Source: Lysobacterales bacterium
GTDB taxonomy: Bacteria; Pseudomonadota; Gammaproteobacteria; Steroidobacterales; Steroidobacteraceae
NCBI GenBank assembly: GCA_003819815.1
Contig: RPQJ01000030.1
Coordinates: forward strand, 1-32,312
Direction: 5' to 3'
Length of the DNA stretch: 32,312 nt
The notes beneath the pieces were generated by a model. It ran no database searches. It was not told where the DNA came from and was given only the letters and a program-made list of their open reading frames with translations. Shown here piece by piece: positions 17,852 to 27,408 of this stretch (the first letter of the stretch is position 1; each line of letters opens with the position of its first letter). Both the position numbers and the translations under genes were made by a program.

Positions 17852-18934
17852 CTAGCCGGCGTCGCGCGCCTGCTGCTCGCGGATCACCATTGCGACCAAC
17901 GTCACGATCGTGAGCGGAATCACGAAGCTCAGCATCACCGTCGAGAATTCCTCGAGCGCGTCGTGCTGCTGGGCACCCAGGATCAGGTACACGACGTAAG
18001 CCACGTAATAGGCCAGGAACAGCAGCCCACGCCGGCGGCCGATGCGGCGTCCGAGCAGGAACACGGGCAGGCTCGCGACGGCCACCGCGATCATGACCCA
18101 GATGTCGAAGTTGAGCACCGCGGGAGCGATCTCGAGCCCGGAACGGCTCACGACGCCCGAGATGCCGAGGCAGCCCAGGATGTTGAACGTGTTGCTGCCG
18201 ATCACGTTGCCCACCGCGATGTCGCGCTCGCCGCGGATCGCCGCCATGACCGACGTCGCGACCTCGGGCATCGACGTGCCGGCCGCGATGATCGTGAGCC
18301 CGATAACGAGGTCGCTGACGCCGAGCGCACGCGCGAAAACGACTGCCGCGTCGACGAGCCAGTTCGAGCCGAGCACGAGGAGCCCGAGGCCCGCCGCGAT
18401 CAGGAGCACCTGCACCGCCCAGTGGCTGTCCCATTCGCCCCGGCGCGGCACGCCCGCGGCATACTCGTCACGGATCTCCTTGGTCTCGGCCCGCGACTGG
18501 CGCACCAGGAACACGAGATAGGCGACCAGCAGCACGAGTAGCAGCGCGGCCTCGAGCCGGCTCAGCTCGCCGCCGATCACCAGCATCGCGAGGATCAGCG
18601 AAGCGCCGATCATGATCGGCACCTCCTGGCGGATGATCTGCGAGTGCACGACGAGCGGCGTGATCACCGCGCTGATGCCGAGGATGAACAGGATGTTGAA
18701 GATGTTGCTGCCGACGACGTTGCCGACAGCGATGTCGGTGGTACCGTTCAACACCGCGCCCACGGACACGGCGATCTCGGGCGAGCTCGTGCCCATCGCA
18801 ACGATGGTGAGACCCACGACCAGCGGGGAAATCCCGAGCGACAGCGCGATCTTCGAGGCGCCTCGCACGAGCGACTCGGCCCCGAGCACGAGGGCGCCAA
18901 GGCCGAGGATGAAGAAGACGACGTGGATGAGCAT
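17852..18934 (-). CDS. Calcium/sodium antiporter (CaCA family, YrbG-like)
   Basis: Duplicated alpha repeats GLTIVAMGTSSPEIAVSVGAVLNGTTDIAVGNVVGSNIFNILF and GLTIIAAGTSMPEVATSVMAAIRGERDIAVGNVIGSNTFNIL. Confidence 0.94.
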   Translation of the reverse strand: MLIHVVFFILGLGALVLGAESLVRGASKIALSLGISPLVVGLTIVAMGTSSPEIAVSVGAVLNGTTDIAVGNVVGSNIFNILFILGISAVITPLVVHSQIIRQEVPIMIGASLILAMLVIGGELSRLEAALLLVLLVAYLVFLVRQSRAETKEIRDEYAAGVPRRGEWDSHWAVQVLLIAAGLGLLVLGSNWLVDAAVVFARALGVSDLVIGLTIIAAGTSMPEVATSVMAAIRGERDIAVGNVIGSNTFNILGCLGISGVVSRSGLEIAPAVLNFDIWVMIAVAVASLPVFLLGRRIGRRRGLLFLAYYVAYVVYLILGAQQHDALEEFSTVMLSFVIPLTIVTLVAMVIREQQARDAG

Positions 18935-19013
18935 GGCGTGCAGGAACCGTGACCGATTGCCGGACGTGCGAGTTTATCGCAGCCTTCGGGCGACGTCGGG
19001 CTAAGCTCTCGCG

Positions 19014-20063
19014 ATGGGCACCCATCGTGTCGTGTGGCGTCTCGACCGGGCGGGCTCGATCGACCGGCTGCGGCAAGTCGAGGAGCCCGTGCCCGACCCT
19101 GGCACGGGCGAGGTGCGCGTGCGCGTCGAGGCCGTCGGACTAAATTTCGCCGACCTCTTCGCGGCCCAGGGCCTCTACTCGGCGACGCCGAAGGGATCCT
19201 TCATTCCCGGCCTCGAGTGCACCGGCGTCGTGGAGTCGTTCGGTCCGGGCGCCGTGGACTCGGGGCTCGCGCCCGGCGACCGGGTCGTGGCGCTCACGCG
19301 TTTCGGGGCGTACGCGACCCGGCTCAACGTCGGCGTCGAGTACCTGCGGCGTGCGCCGCCCGGCTGGTCCGCGGTGCAGGCCGCGGCGTGGGCCGTGCAG
19401 GGTCTCACCGCGTGGTATGCGATCGTGCCGCTCGCGCGGGTCGGCGCGGGCGACGTGGTGCTGGTCCAGTCGGCCGCCGGGGGCGTCGGGCTGCAGGCGC
19501 TCGCGATACTCGCTACGCTCGGAGCGCGACCGGTCGCGGTCGTCGGCCGCGAGGAAAAGCGCCGCTTCCTGATCGAGCACTGCGGCCTCGCGGAGTCGTC
19601 GGTCCTGGTGCGCGAGCGCAGGCAGTTCGGCGCCCGGCTCGACGACGCCCTCGCTGCCTGCGACGCCAAGGGGTTCGACTGCGTGCTCGACGCCGTGCTG
19701 GGCCCCGGCTTCCGCCCGGCCTTCGAGCGCCTGCGGCCCGAAGGCTGCTGCGTGCTCTACGGCGCCGCGGACTTCATGTCGCGCTCGGCACGGCCGAACT
19801 ACCCACGCCTCGCCTGGAGCTACCTGCGTCGGCCGCGGGTCGACCCGCTCGCGATGATCGCCGCAAACCGCAGTCTCATGGCCTTCAACCTGATCTGGCT
19901 GTGGGAGCGGGCGGAGCGATTGCCCGCGGCCTACGCCGGCCTCGAGCGGCTGGCTCCGGATCCGCCGCACGTGGGCGCGGTGCTGCCCTTCGACGACGCG
20001 CCCTCCGCGCTCCGGCTGCTGCAGGGCGGCGGCACGATCGGCAAGGTGGTGCTCGAGGTCTAG
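19014..20063 (+). CDS. Zinc-binding-dehydrogenase family / quinone oxidoreductase (VAT-1-like MDR)
   Basis: VEAVGLNFADLFAAQGLY, FIPGLECTGVVESFG, VLVQSAAGGVGLQALAILATLGARPVAVVGREEKRRFL. Confidence 0.88.
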   Translation: MGTHRVVWRLDRAGSIDRLRQVEEPVPDPGTGEVRVRVEAVGLNFADLFAAQGLYSATPKGSFIPGLECTGVVESFGPGAVDSGLAPGDRVVALTRFGAYATRLNVGVEYLRRAPPGWSAVQAAAWAVQGLTAWYAIVPLARVGAGDVVLVQSAAGGVGLQALAILATLGARPVAVVGREEKRRFLIEHCGLAESSVLVRERRQFGARLDDALAACDAKGFDCVLDAVLGPGFRPAFERLRPEGCCVLYGAADFMSRSARPNYPRLAWSYLRRPRVDPLAMIAANRSLMAFNLIWLWERAERLPAAYAGLERLAPDPPHVGAVLPFDDAPSALRLLQGGGTIGKVVLEV

Positions 20064-20085
20064 CGGCGTGATGCCGCCGGCCGGC

Positions 20086-21264
20086 TCAGCCGCTCGCCGC
20101 GAGCTGCTCGCGGTGATAGAGCCGGGCCGCGAGCCACCACACGGCCACGACGAGCAGCGCGCCTGCTCCCAGGCTCAGCGCCCACTCGAACGGGGCGATG
20201 CGCTCGCCGCGCAGCACCCGCAGGATCAGCTGGTTCTGGCCGAGGAACGGCACGGCCAGCATCCAGGCGCGCGTCTTCACCGGCGCGACCATCAGGTACA
20301 GCGTCGGCAGCATCGGCAGGAAAATGAGGAGCGGCAGGTAGCCCTGTGCCTCCCGGTGGCTGCGCGCGAACGCGGCGAGCGCGGTCAGCACGGTGGCACC
20401 CAGCAGCACGACGGGCAGCACCACGAGCAGCAGCTTCACGAGCGCGTCCGCGGGCACCGCGAGCGAGGCGTCGACGCGGTTCTCGGGCACGAACGTGAAC
20501 GCCACGCGGTACATGACCAGCGTCGCGAGCAGCGAGAGCAGCGTGAACGCGGCCGTCGCGAGGATCTTGCCGCTGATGATCGCCTCCCGCGACGCCGGCG
20601 TCGCGAGCAGCGGCTCGAGCGACTGGCGCTCGCGCTCGCCGGCCGTCGCGTCGACGGCGAGCTGCATGCCGCCCACGAACGCGAGCAGCAGCAGCAGGTA
20701 CGGCAGCATCTGCTGCGCGAGGTCGAAGCGCGACTCGGGCGTGGCGACGTCGCGCGAGCCCAGACGCAACGGTTGTGCCACGGACGGGTGGATGCCACGC
20801 GCGACGAGCCGCAGCGCGCCCACTTCGCGATCGTAGGCGTCGAGCAGGCCGCGCAGCCGCGCCACCGTCGCCCCGGACTGCAGCGGTCGCGAGCTGTCGT
20901 AGACGAGCTCGAGTGACGCAGGACGCCCGGCGCGCCAGTCCTCCGCGTAGGACGGCGAGATGCGCAGGATCGCCTCGTGCCGCTGCCCGCGGACCGCGGC
21001 TTCGGGGTCCGCGGGCGCGTCGATGACCCGGACGTCGTGAGTCGCGAGCCACGCGAGCAGGTTCGGCGCGTGCTCGCGCCCGACGACGGGCAGCTCCAGC
21101 GTGCGCTCGAGCTGCTCGGCCTGCTTGCGCATCCCGAGCGTGCTCAGGCCCGCGAGCAGCAGCGGCACCGCAAGCGGCATCACGACGAGCGCGACGAGCA
21201 CCATCCGCCGGTCGCGGAACGCGTCGAGCAGCTCCTTCCGGAACACCGTCCAGACCGCGTTCAT
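20086..21264 (-). CDS. ABC transporter permease (NatB/ABC-2 type)
   Basis: VFRKELLDAFRDRRMVLVALVVMPLAVPLLL; LATPASREAIISGKILATA ABC-2 motif; multiple TM. Confidence 0.88.
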   Translation of the reverse strand: MNAVWTVFRKELLDAFRDRRMVLVALVVMPLAVPLLLAGLSTLGMRKQAEQLERTLELPVVGREHAPNLLAWLATHDVRVIDAPADPEAAVRGQRHEAILRISPSYAEDWRAGRPASLELVYDSSRPLQSGATVARLRGLLDAYDREVGALRLVARGIHPSVAQPLRLGSRDVATPESRFDLAQQMLPYLLLLLAFVGGMQLAVDATAGERERQSLEPLLATPASREAIISGKILATAAFTLLSLLATLVMYRVAFTFVPENRVDASLAVPADALVKLLLVVLPVVLLGATVLTALAAFARSHREAQGYLPLLIFLPMLPTLYLMVAPVKTRAWMLAVPFLGQNQLILRVLRGERIAPFEWALSLGAGALLVVAVWWLAARLYHREQLAASG

Positions 21265-22007
21265 GCGAGGAGTCCCTCGTCGCTGCCGATCGCGCGCACG
21301 AATGCGTCCTCGAGGCTGGCCTCGCCCGTCCGTTCCCGCAGTTCGTCCGGCGTGCCCCGGGCGACGACCCGGCCGCGCGCGATCACGACGATGCGGTCGC
21401 AGAGCGCCGCCACCTCCTGCATCACGTGGCTCGAGAGCAGCACGCAGCGCCCCTCCGCCCGGAGTTCGCGCAGGAAACCGCGCAGCGAACGCGTCGTCAT
21501 CACGTCGAGCCCGTTCGTGGGCTCGTCGAGCAGCACGTTCCGCGGGTCGTGCACGAGCGCCCGGGCGATCGCCGTCTTGGTCCGCTCGCCCTGCGAGAAG
21601 CCTTCCGCGCGCCGGTCGAGGATCTCCCGCATGCCGAGGGCGTCCGCGAGCCGCGCGACGCGCTCGTCGATGCGCGCCGGGTCGAGCCCGTGCAGCCGCC
21701 CGAAGTAAGCAATGTTCTCGCGCGCCGTGAGCCGCTTGTACAGGCCGCGCGCGTCCGGCAACACGCCGAGCCGGCGGCGCACCTCGTCGGGACGCGCGGC
21801 CGGGTCGTGCCCGTCGATGAGCACGCGCCCCGACTCCGGCTGCATCAGGGTGTAGAGCATCCGGAGCGTGGTGGTCTTGCCGGCGCCGTTGGGCCCGAGG
21901 AGCCCCGTGATCTCGCCGTCCGCCGCGCGGAAACTCACGCCGTCGACCGCAGTCACGCGGCCCGTGCGCGTCGCGAAACTCTTGCGCAGTTCGATGACCT
22001 CGATCAT
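21261..22007 (-). CDS. ABC transporter ATP-binding protein (NatA-like)
   Basis: ATG at 22007; GLLGPNGAGKTTTLRML Walker A, FSQGERTK signature, NVLLDEPTNGLDV Walker B, H-loop LLSSHVMQE. Confidence 0.93.
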   Translation of the reverse strand: MIEVIELRKSFATRTGRVTAVDGVSFRAADGEITGLLGPNGAGKTTTLRMLYTLMQPESGRVLIDGHDPAARPDEVRRRLGVLPDARGLYKRLTARENIAYFGRLHGLDPARIDERVARLADALGMREILDRRAEGFSQGERTKTAIARALVHDPRNVLLDEPTNGLDVMTTRSLRGFLRELRAEGRCVLLSSHVMQEVAALCDRIVVIARGRVVARGTPDELRERTGEASLEDAFVRAIGSDEGLLA

Positions 22008-22014
22008 GCGGCCG

Positions 22015-23496
22015 TCAGGGCCCCCACCCGTACGCGCCCGTGAAGGGCGGCGTGTGCCGCAGGCGATCGAGGCACGTCGCGTCGAGCGTTCGCGCGTCGG
22101 CCGCGGCCACGAAGCGCCCCAAGAGCTGCGGCATGCAGCCCGTGCCGAGCACGCCGTGTGCCTGGCCGCGGGCCACGAGGTGGCGGCCGTTCGGGAGCGT
22201 GCGGACGACCTCCTCACCGTAGCGAGGCGGCGTCACGGGATCGAACTCGCCCGACAGCAGCAGCACCGGGCGGTCGCTGTGGAGCGGCGCATCGAAATCG
22301 GCGGGACGCGTGCCGCGCGGCCAGACCTCGCACTGCGCGAGCAACTGTTCGACGAAGCCCGCCCCGAGCAGCGTCTGCGCATCCGCGGCGTCCGGCTGCA
22401 GCCGGTCGGCATCCTCGGCGCAGCTTACCGATAGCTGCAGGCCGACCTGGATCTGCTCGCCCACCAGCGTCTCGACCATGCGCGCCTGGGCCATCAGCGT
22501 GCCGGGACGGCCGGCCGCCGCTTCGGCGAGCGTGAACGGGATGAGCGCGGCGAGCTGCGGAGCATAGGCGTAGAGCCGCACGACGCCCGCGACGGTGTCG
22601 GACGACAACTCGTCCTCGCGCGGATCGTGGGTGACGGGGTCGCGGTAGGAGACGCGCTCGGGCGCGCGCTTCAGGCGCTCCAGCAGTGCGACGAGCGTGC
22701 TGCGCGGATCGCCGTAGCGGGCGGCGCAGGCGGCATCGGCGACGCACCGCGCGAACTGCGCGTCGAGGGCAGCTTCGAGGTTGCGGGCGTGCTCGGACCC
22801 GAGCGCGAGCGTTGGTGGCAAGACGCCGTCGAGGACCGCCGTGCGTATCCGCGACGGGTGCCGGCGCAGGTACTCGAGCGCCACCCGCGTGCCGTAGGAC
22901 ACGCCGACCAGGTTCACCTGCCCGGCGCCGAGCGCCGACCGCACGGCTTCGAGATCCGCCACGGCCGCGCTGGTCGTGTACTGGCGCACGTCGGCATCGA
23001 GCGATTCGAGGCATTGCGCCGCCAGCTCCCGCGCGGCTTCCGTGCGGGGCGTGGTGACCGCCGCCGGATCGGGACCCTCGGTCCGCGACGGACACGCGAG
23101 CGGATTCGAACCGCCGGTGCCGCGTTGATCGACCAGTACGACGTGGCGGTCGCGCAGCACCTCGGCGAAGGCCGCAGCCGCCACCGGAAAGGCCTCGCGG
23201 GCGGACTGCCCGGGACCACCCGCGAGCAGCAGCACCGGGTCGGGCGCCGGGCGGCGCGAGCGGGTCGGGACGACGGCGATCGCGAGATCGATCGTGCGCC
23301 CGCCCGCGCGTTCGCGGTTCTCAGGCACAGGCAGCGTTCCACACTGCGCCGACACCGTGACCGGCCAGCCGGGTGCCGCAAGCGTGCAGGGCTCGAGTTG
23401 CAGCGCACCGAACGCGCGCGAGCCGTCGGCGGCGCCGGCCGGCAGCACCGCGACCAGCCCGCACGCCAGGAGCCCCGCGTACGCCAGACGTCCCAC
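22015..23496 (-). CDS. Exported alpha/beta hydrolase with TAP-like C-terminal domain
   Basis: GTG at 23496; signal peptide; GTLPVPENRERAGGRTIDLAIAVVPT, LLLAGGPGQSA, VVLVDQRGTGGSNPLACP, NLVGVSYGTRVALEYLRRHP, PVLLLSGEFDPVTPP. Confidence 0.88.
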   Translation of the reverse strand: MGRLAYAGLLACGLVAVLPAGAADGSRAFGALQLEPCTLAAPGWPVTVSAQCGTLPVPENRERAGGRTIDLAIAVVPTRSRRPAPDPVLLLAGGPGQSAREAFPVAAAAFAEVLRDRHVVLVDQRGTGGSNPLACPSRTEGPDPAAVTTPRTEAARELAAQCLESLDADVRQYTTSAAVADLEAVRSALGAGQVNLVGVSYGTRVALEYLRRHPSRIRTAVLDGVLPPTLALGSEHARNLEAALDAQFARCVADAACAARYGDPRSTLVALLERLKRAPERVSYRDPVTHDPREDELSSDTVAGVVRLYAYAPQLAALIPFTLAEAAAGRPGTLMAQARMVETLVGEQIQVGLQLSVSCAEDADRLQPDAADAQTLLGAGFVEQLLAQCEVWPRGTRPADFDAPLHSDRPVLLLSGEFDPVTPPRYGEEVVRTLPNGRHLVARGQAHGVLGTGCMPQLLGRFVAAADARTLDATCLDRLRHTPPFTGAYGWGP

Positions 23497-23580
23497 GTCG
23501 ATTCCTCGTTCGTCCGCCTCCCGGACCGGCGTCCGGACCGACCGGCTCCGGCGCCCGATTTCGGCTAGGATGCCCGGATC

Positions 23581-24186
23581 ATGCAAGGCCTGCCACCCGT
23601 CACGCGCGCGTTGCTACTCGTGAACGTCGTCGTGTTCGTGATCCAGCTGATGACGGGCAACCTGCTCATCCGTCCGTTCGCGCTCTGGCCGTTTGCGAAC
23701 CCGGCGTTTGCGGGCGCGCCGTCGTTCGCGCCGTGGCAGGTGCTGACGTACGGCTTCCTGCACGGCGGCCTGACGCACCTGTTCTTCAACATGTTCGCGC
23801 TGTGGATGTTCGGCGGCGAGATCGAGCGGCTGTTCGGCTCCCGCCGCTTCCTGATCTACTACCTCGTCTGCATCGTCGGCGCCGCCGTCACGCAGCTCGT
23901 CGTGCTCGGCGCCTCGCCGAAGCCGCCGATGCCGACCGTCGGTGCGTCGGGCGGCGTGTTCGGGCTGCTGCTCGCCTACGGGCTCGCCTACCCGAAGCGC
24001 AAGCTGATGCTGCTGTTCCCGCCGATCCCGATGCCCGCGTGGCTCTTCGTCACCTTGTACGGCCTGCTCGAGCTGTACCTCGGCGTCACGGGCTCCGGAC
24101 AGGGCATCGCGCATTTCGCGCACCTCGGCGGCATGGCCGCCGGCTACGTGCTGCTCGTGTACTGGATGCGCCAGCGCCGGGCCTGA
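23581..24186 (+). CDS. Rhomboid family intramembrane serine protease (1)
   Basis: WQVLTYGFLHGGLTHLFFNMFALWMFG, VGASGGVFGLLLAYG (GxSG), AHLGGMAAGY. Confidence 0.92.
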   Translation: MQGLPPVTRALLLVNVVVFVIQLMTGNLLIRPFALWPFANPAFAGAPSFAPWQVLTYGFLHGGLTHLFFNMFALWMFGGEIERLFGSRRFLIYYLVCIVGAAVTQLVVLGASPKPPMPTVGASGGVFGLLLAYGLAYPKRKLMLLFPPIPMPAWLFVTLYGLLELYLGVTGSGQGIAHFAHLGGMAAGYVLLVYWMRQRRA

Positions 24187-24220
24187 CCGCCCGGCGCGGC
24201 CGCCGCGACCTGGAGGACCC

Positions 24221-25336
24221 ATGGCCCGCAAACGAACGCTGCGCAACGCCGGCACCGTCGTCGTGCTCGAGCACCGCTCCCGGGTGCTCGCGGACAACCC
24301 GCTCGACGATCCACGGGATCGCCGTCTGGCCGTCTGGCTCCCGCCCCACTACGACCGCCGCGGATCCGGACCGGGCCAGCGCTACCCTGTCCTCTACGAC
24401 TTTGTGGGCTACACGGGCTCGGGGCTCGCGCACCTCAACTGGAAGCCGTTCAGCGAGAACGTCGCGGAGCGCGCGGCGCGCCTCGTGCATCAGGGCCGCA
24501 TGGGCCCCGCGATCCTCGTCTTCCCGGACTGCTACACGAGCCTCGGCGGCAACCAGTACGTGAACTCCTCGGCGATCGGACGCTACGCCGACTACCTCGT
24601 CGACGAGATCGTGCCGTTCGTCGACCGCGAGTTCCGCACGCTCGCCTCGCGCGAACACCGGGGCTGCTTCGGCAAGTCCTCGGGCGGCTACGGCGCGATG
24701 ATCCACGGCATGCGCTACACGCGGTACTGGGGCGCCGTGGCGAACCACAGCGGTGACGCGTACTTCGACTTCATCTACCGGGCGGACTGGCCGAACACGC
24801 TGAACCAGCTCGCGAAGTACCGGCGGCCCGCGATCGCCGCGGGCCCGGTGCGCGCACCCCGCGACAGCGCGGCCGAGCGTTGCCTGCGGGAAGGCCTCGA
24901 CGACGGCCGCGTGCGGCGCTTCCTCGAAGCCGTCTGGCGCAAGCCGAAGCTCTCGAGTGCCGAAGTGCACGCTCTCATGAACGTCTGCATGGCGGCGACC
25001 TACGACCCGGACCCCGAGGCACCGCTCGGGTTCCGCCTGCCGTTCCACGCCGACACCGGCGAGCTGATCGAAGCACGCTGGCGGCGCTGGCTGGAGCACG
25101 ACCCGGTGCTGCTGGTCTCGAAGTACGCACGGAACCTGCGCAGGTTGAAGGGTGTCTACCTCGACTGTGGCTGGCGCGACCAGTACCACATCCACTACGG
25201 CGCCCGGCAGCTGTCGCGGCGGCTCGCGGCGGCCGGCATCCGCCACCGCTACGAGGAGTTCGACGACGACCACTCGGACATCGATCACCGCATGGACGTG
25301 AGCCTGCCGTACCTGTACCACGCGCTGCAACCGTGA
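24221..25336 (+). CDS. Alpha/beta hydrolase-fold esterase (enterochelin esterase/Esterase D-like)
   Basis: RRLAVWLPPHYD, YPVLYDFVGYTGSGLAHLNW, REHRGCFGKSSGGYGAMIHGMRY (GxSxGG). Confidence 0.85.
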   Translation: MARKRTLRNAGTVVVLEHRSRVLADNPLDDPRDRRLAVWLPPHYDRRGSGPGQRYPVLYDFVGYTGSGLAHLNWKPFSENVAERAARLVHQGRMGPAILVFPDCYTSLGGNQYVNSSAIGRYADYLVDEIVPFVDREFRTLASREHRGCFGKSSGGYGAMIHGMRYTRYWGAVANHSGDAYFDFIYRADWPNTLNQLAKYRRPAIAAGPVRAPRDSAAERCLREGLDDGRVRRFLEAVWRKPKLSSAEVHALMNVCMAATYDPDPEAPLGFRLPFHADTGELIEARWRRWLEHDPVLLVSKYARNLRRLKGVYLDCGWRDQYHIHYGARQLSRRLAAAGIRHRYEEFDDDHSDIDHRMDVSLPYLYHALQP

Positions 25337-26277
25337 ACCGTCCGCGCATCGGCATCGCGCTCGGCAGCGGCTCCGCGCGCGGCTGGGCCCACATCGGCAT
25401 CCTGCGCGGCCTCGCCGAGCGCGGCATCGTGCCCGACGTGATCACCGGCGCCTCGGTCGGCGCGCTCGTCGGCGCGGCCTGCGCCGCCGGCCGTCTCGAC
25501 GACCTCGAGCGCTGGGTCCGCGCGCTCACGCAGCGCGACGTGTGGCGGCTCGTCGATACCACGTTCCGTGCAGGCGGCGTGATGACCGGCAACCGACTTA
25601 TGCAGGCGATCGAGGCCTGCATCGGCAACGCGCCGATCGAGTCGCTGCCGCGCGCGTTCGCCGCGGTGGCGACCGACCTGTACACGGGAGAGGAGATCTG
25701 GCTGCACGACGGGCCTTACATGACGGCCGTGCGCGCCTCGAGCGGGCTGCCGGGGCTTTTCGCCCCGACCTGGCACGAGGGCCGCTGGCTGATCGACGGC
25801 GGCGTCGTGAACCCCGTTCCCGTCTCCCTGTGTCGCGCGCTAGGGGCCAAATTCGTCGTCGCCGTCGACCTGAGCCGCTCGGTGACCCGCATCGCGCTGC
25901 GGGCGCAGCGCGAGGCGCAGGAAGCCATGGAGCCGACGCCGACCACCGAGGCAAGCGCCGAGGGCAACGCGATCCTGAAGCGCTGGTCCGGCCTCCTCGA
26001 CGGTGTCGTCGAATCGTTCCGCAGCCGCCGCACGGAGCCCGGCCTGTTCGAGGTCATGGCGAGCTCGGTCAACATCATGCAGGACCGCATTACCCGCAGC
26101 CGGCTCGCGACGGAACCGCCCGACGTCGTGCTGCGCCCCGACCTCGCGGCCTTCCAGCTCATGGACTTCCACCGTGCGGCCGAGGCGATCGAGGTCGGCC
26201 GGCGTTACGTCGAGCAGGCGGCCGATGCGTTCGCGATACTGCAGCCGCCTGCCGCGCCCGGCCGCGATCCGTCGTGA
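25333..26277 (+). CDS. Patatin-like phospholipase family protein (RssA-like)
   Basis: GTG at 25333 overlapping the preceding stop (GTGA); IGIALGSGSARGWAHIGILRGL, VITGASVGALVGA (GxSxG), WLIDGGVVNPVPV (DGG). Confidence 0.92.
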   Translation: MNRPRIGIALGSGSARGWAHIGILRGLAERGIVPDVITGASVGALVGAACAAGRLDDLERWVRALTQRDVWRLVDTTFRAGGVMTGNRLMQAIEACIGNAPIESLPRAFAAVATDLYTGEEIWLHDGPYMTAVRASSGLPGLFAPTWHEGRWLIDGGVVNPVPVSLCRALGAKFVVAVDLSRSVTRIALRAQREAQEAMEPTPTTEASAEGNAILKRWSGLLDGVVESFRSRRTEPGLFEVMASSVNIMQDRITRSRLATEPPDVVLRPDLAAFQLMDFHRAAEAIEVGRRYVEQAADAFAILQPPAAPGRDPS

Positions 26278-27161
26278 CGGCATCCGAGCCCGTCGAGGTG
26301 TATCGCTCCTACTGGCGACCGGCCAGCGAGGAGCGCGGCTTCGTGCTGCACGCCGTCGGCATCGAATCGGTGGTCGTCCGGGTCGGCGCGACGTGGGTGC
26401 TCTACGTGCCCGCGGAGTCCACGGACGCCGCGCTCGTGCAGCTGCGACGCTACGAGCTCGAGAACCCGCCGCGACGCCGCCCCGCCGCGCCCGAGCCGCT
26501 GCACCGGCACGCGTGGGTGGGCTCCGCGGCCTACGCGTTCGTGATGCTGCTCGTCGGGTACCTGGCCGGCGAGTTCGCGTACGGCGTCGACTGGCTCGCG
26601 GCCGGCGCGCTGCGCGGCGCACCGACGCAGGCCGGCGAATGGTGGCGGGCCGTGACCGCGCTGACGCTGCACCTCGACGTCGGCCACCTGCTCGCGAACC
26701 TCGGCTTCGGCACGGTGTTCGGGCTGCTCGCCGGCCAGCTGCTCGGCACGGGCGTCGCGTGGGCGACGGTCCTCGCCGCGGCGGCGGGCGCCAATCTCGT
26801 GAACGCGTTCCTGCAGCCGGCGAACCACTCCTCGGTGGGTGCCTCGACCGCGGTCTTCGCGACGCTCGGGCTGCTCGCAGCCTACGCGTGGCGCCGGCGG
26901 CACGACGCCGGCGATCGCTGGGCGTACCGCTGGGCGCCGCTGGTCGCGGGCGTGATCCTGCTCGGCTTCACCGGTGCCGGCGGCGAACGCACCGACGTCG
27001 TCGCGCACCTGACGGGATTCGCGGCGGGCACGCTCGCCGGCATCGCGCACGCGCGCTGGCCGGCGCGGCGCGGCGCGGTTGCTCAATGGCTCGCTGGGCT
27101 GGTCAGCGTCGCAGTCCTTGCCGGCGCGTGGGCGCTCGCGCTTTCGGCGGCTGCGCGGTAA
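26274..27161 (+). CDS. Rhomboid family intramembrane serine protease (2) with soluble N-terminal domain
   Basis: GTG at 26274 overlapping the preceding stop (GTGA); EWWRAVTALTLHLDVGHLLANLGFG, SSVGASTAVFATLG (GxSxxxF), VAHLTGFAAGTLAG. Confidence 0.88.
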   Translation: MTASEPVEVYRSYWRPASEERGFVLHAVGIESVVVRVGATWVLYVPAESTDAALVQLRRYELENPPRRRPAAPEPLHRHAWVGSAAYAFVMLLVGYLAGEFAYGVDWLAAGALRGAPTQAGEWWRAVTALTLHLDVGHLLANLGFGTVFGLLAGQLLGTGVAWATVLAAAAGANLVNAFLQPANHSSVGASTAVFATLGLLAAYAWRRRHDAGDRWAYRWAPLVAGVILLGFTGAGGERTDVVAHLTGFAAGTLAGIAHARWPARRGAVAQWLAGLVSVAVLAGAWALALSAAAR

Positions 27162-27178
27162 AGCCGCGGCAGCTGCTC

Positions 27179-27295
27179 CCGGAGCGGGGGCAGAGGGGCT
27201 GCCCGGCCGGGACGCGTGAACCCATCCCTGGGGCTCCGGCGCCGCGTCCCTGCGGCGCACGGCCCGGCCGGACAGCCCCTCTGCCCCCGCTCCGG
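27179..27295 (-). repeat. Long-stem hairpin element A (conserved core on - strand)
   Basis: Arms 27179-27211 / 27263-27295 (33 bp, 32 matched); 51-nt core 27212-27262 whose reverse complement is CCGTGCGCCGCAGGGACGCGGCGCCGGAGCCCCAGGGATGGGTTCACGCGT. Confidence 0.92.
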
Positions 27296-27408
27296 AAACG
27301 GTGGCGCACGCCGTGAGTCGATGCAGTGGTGAGGCGCACACCATCGCGCTCGGCGGCTCGTTCCATCGATCCGTTTCCCCGCCGTCCCTCGACGCCGCAC
27401 CTGCAGCA

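Noticed and set aside
15608-18541. 977-aa + strand ORF and 949-aa - strand ORF across the GGT and antiporter region
   Set aside because: Shadow frames of the GGT-like and CaCA genes; no recognisable domain, R/A/G/H-rich composition.
23581-27161. Rhomboids as the rhombosortase for the metalloprotease at the window start
   Set aside because: Both rhomboids look like ordinary members (GASGG and GASTAVF catalytic contexts) and lie more than 20 kb away; there is no evidence of pairing beyond co-occurrence.
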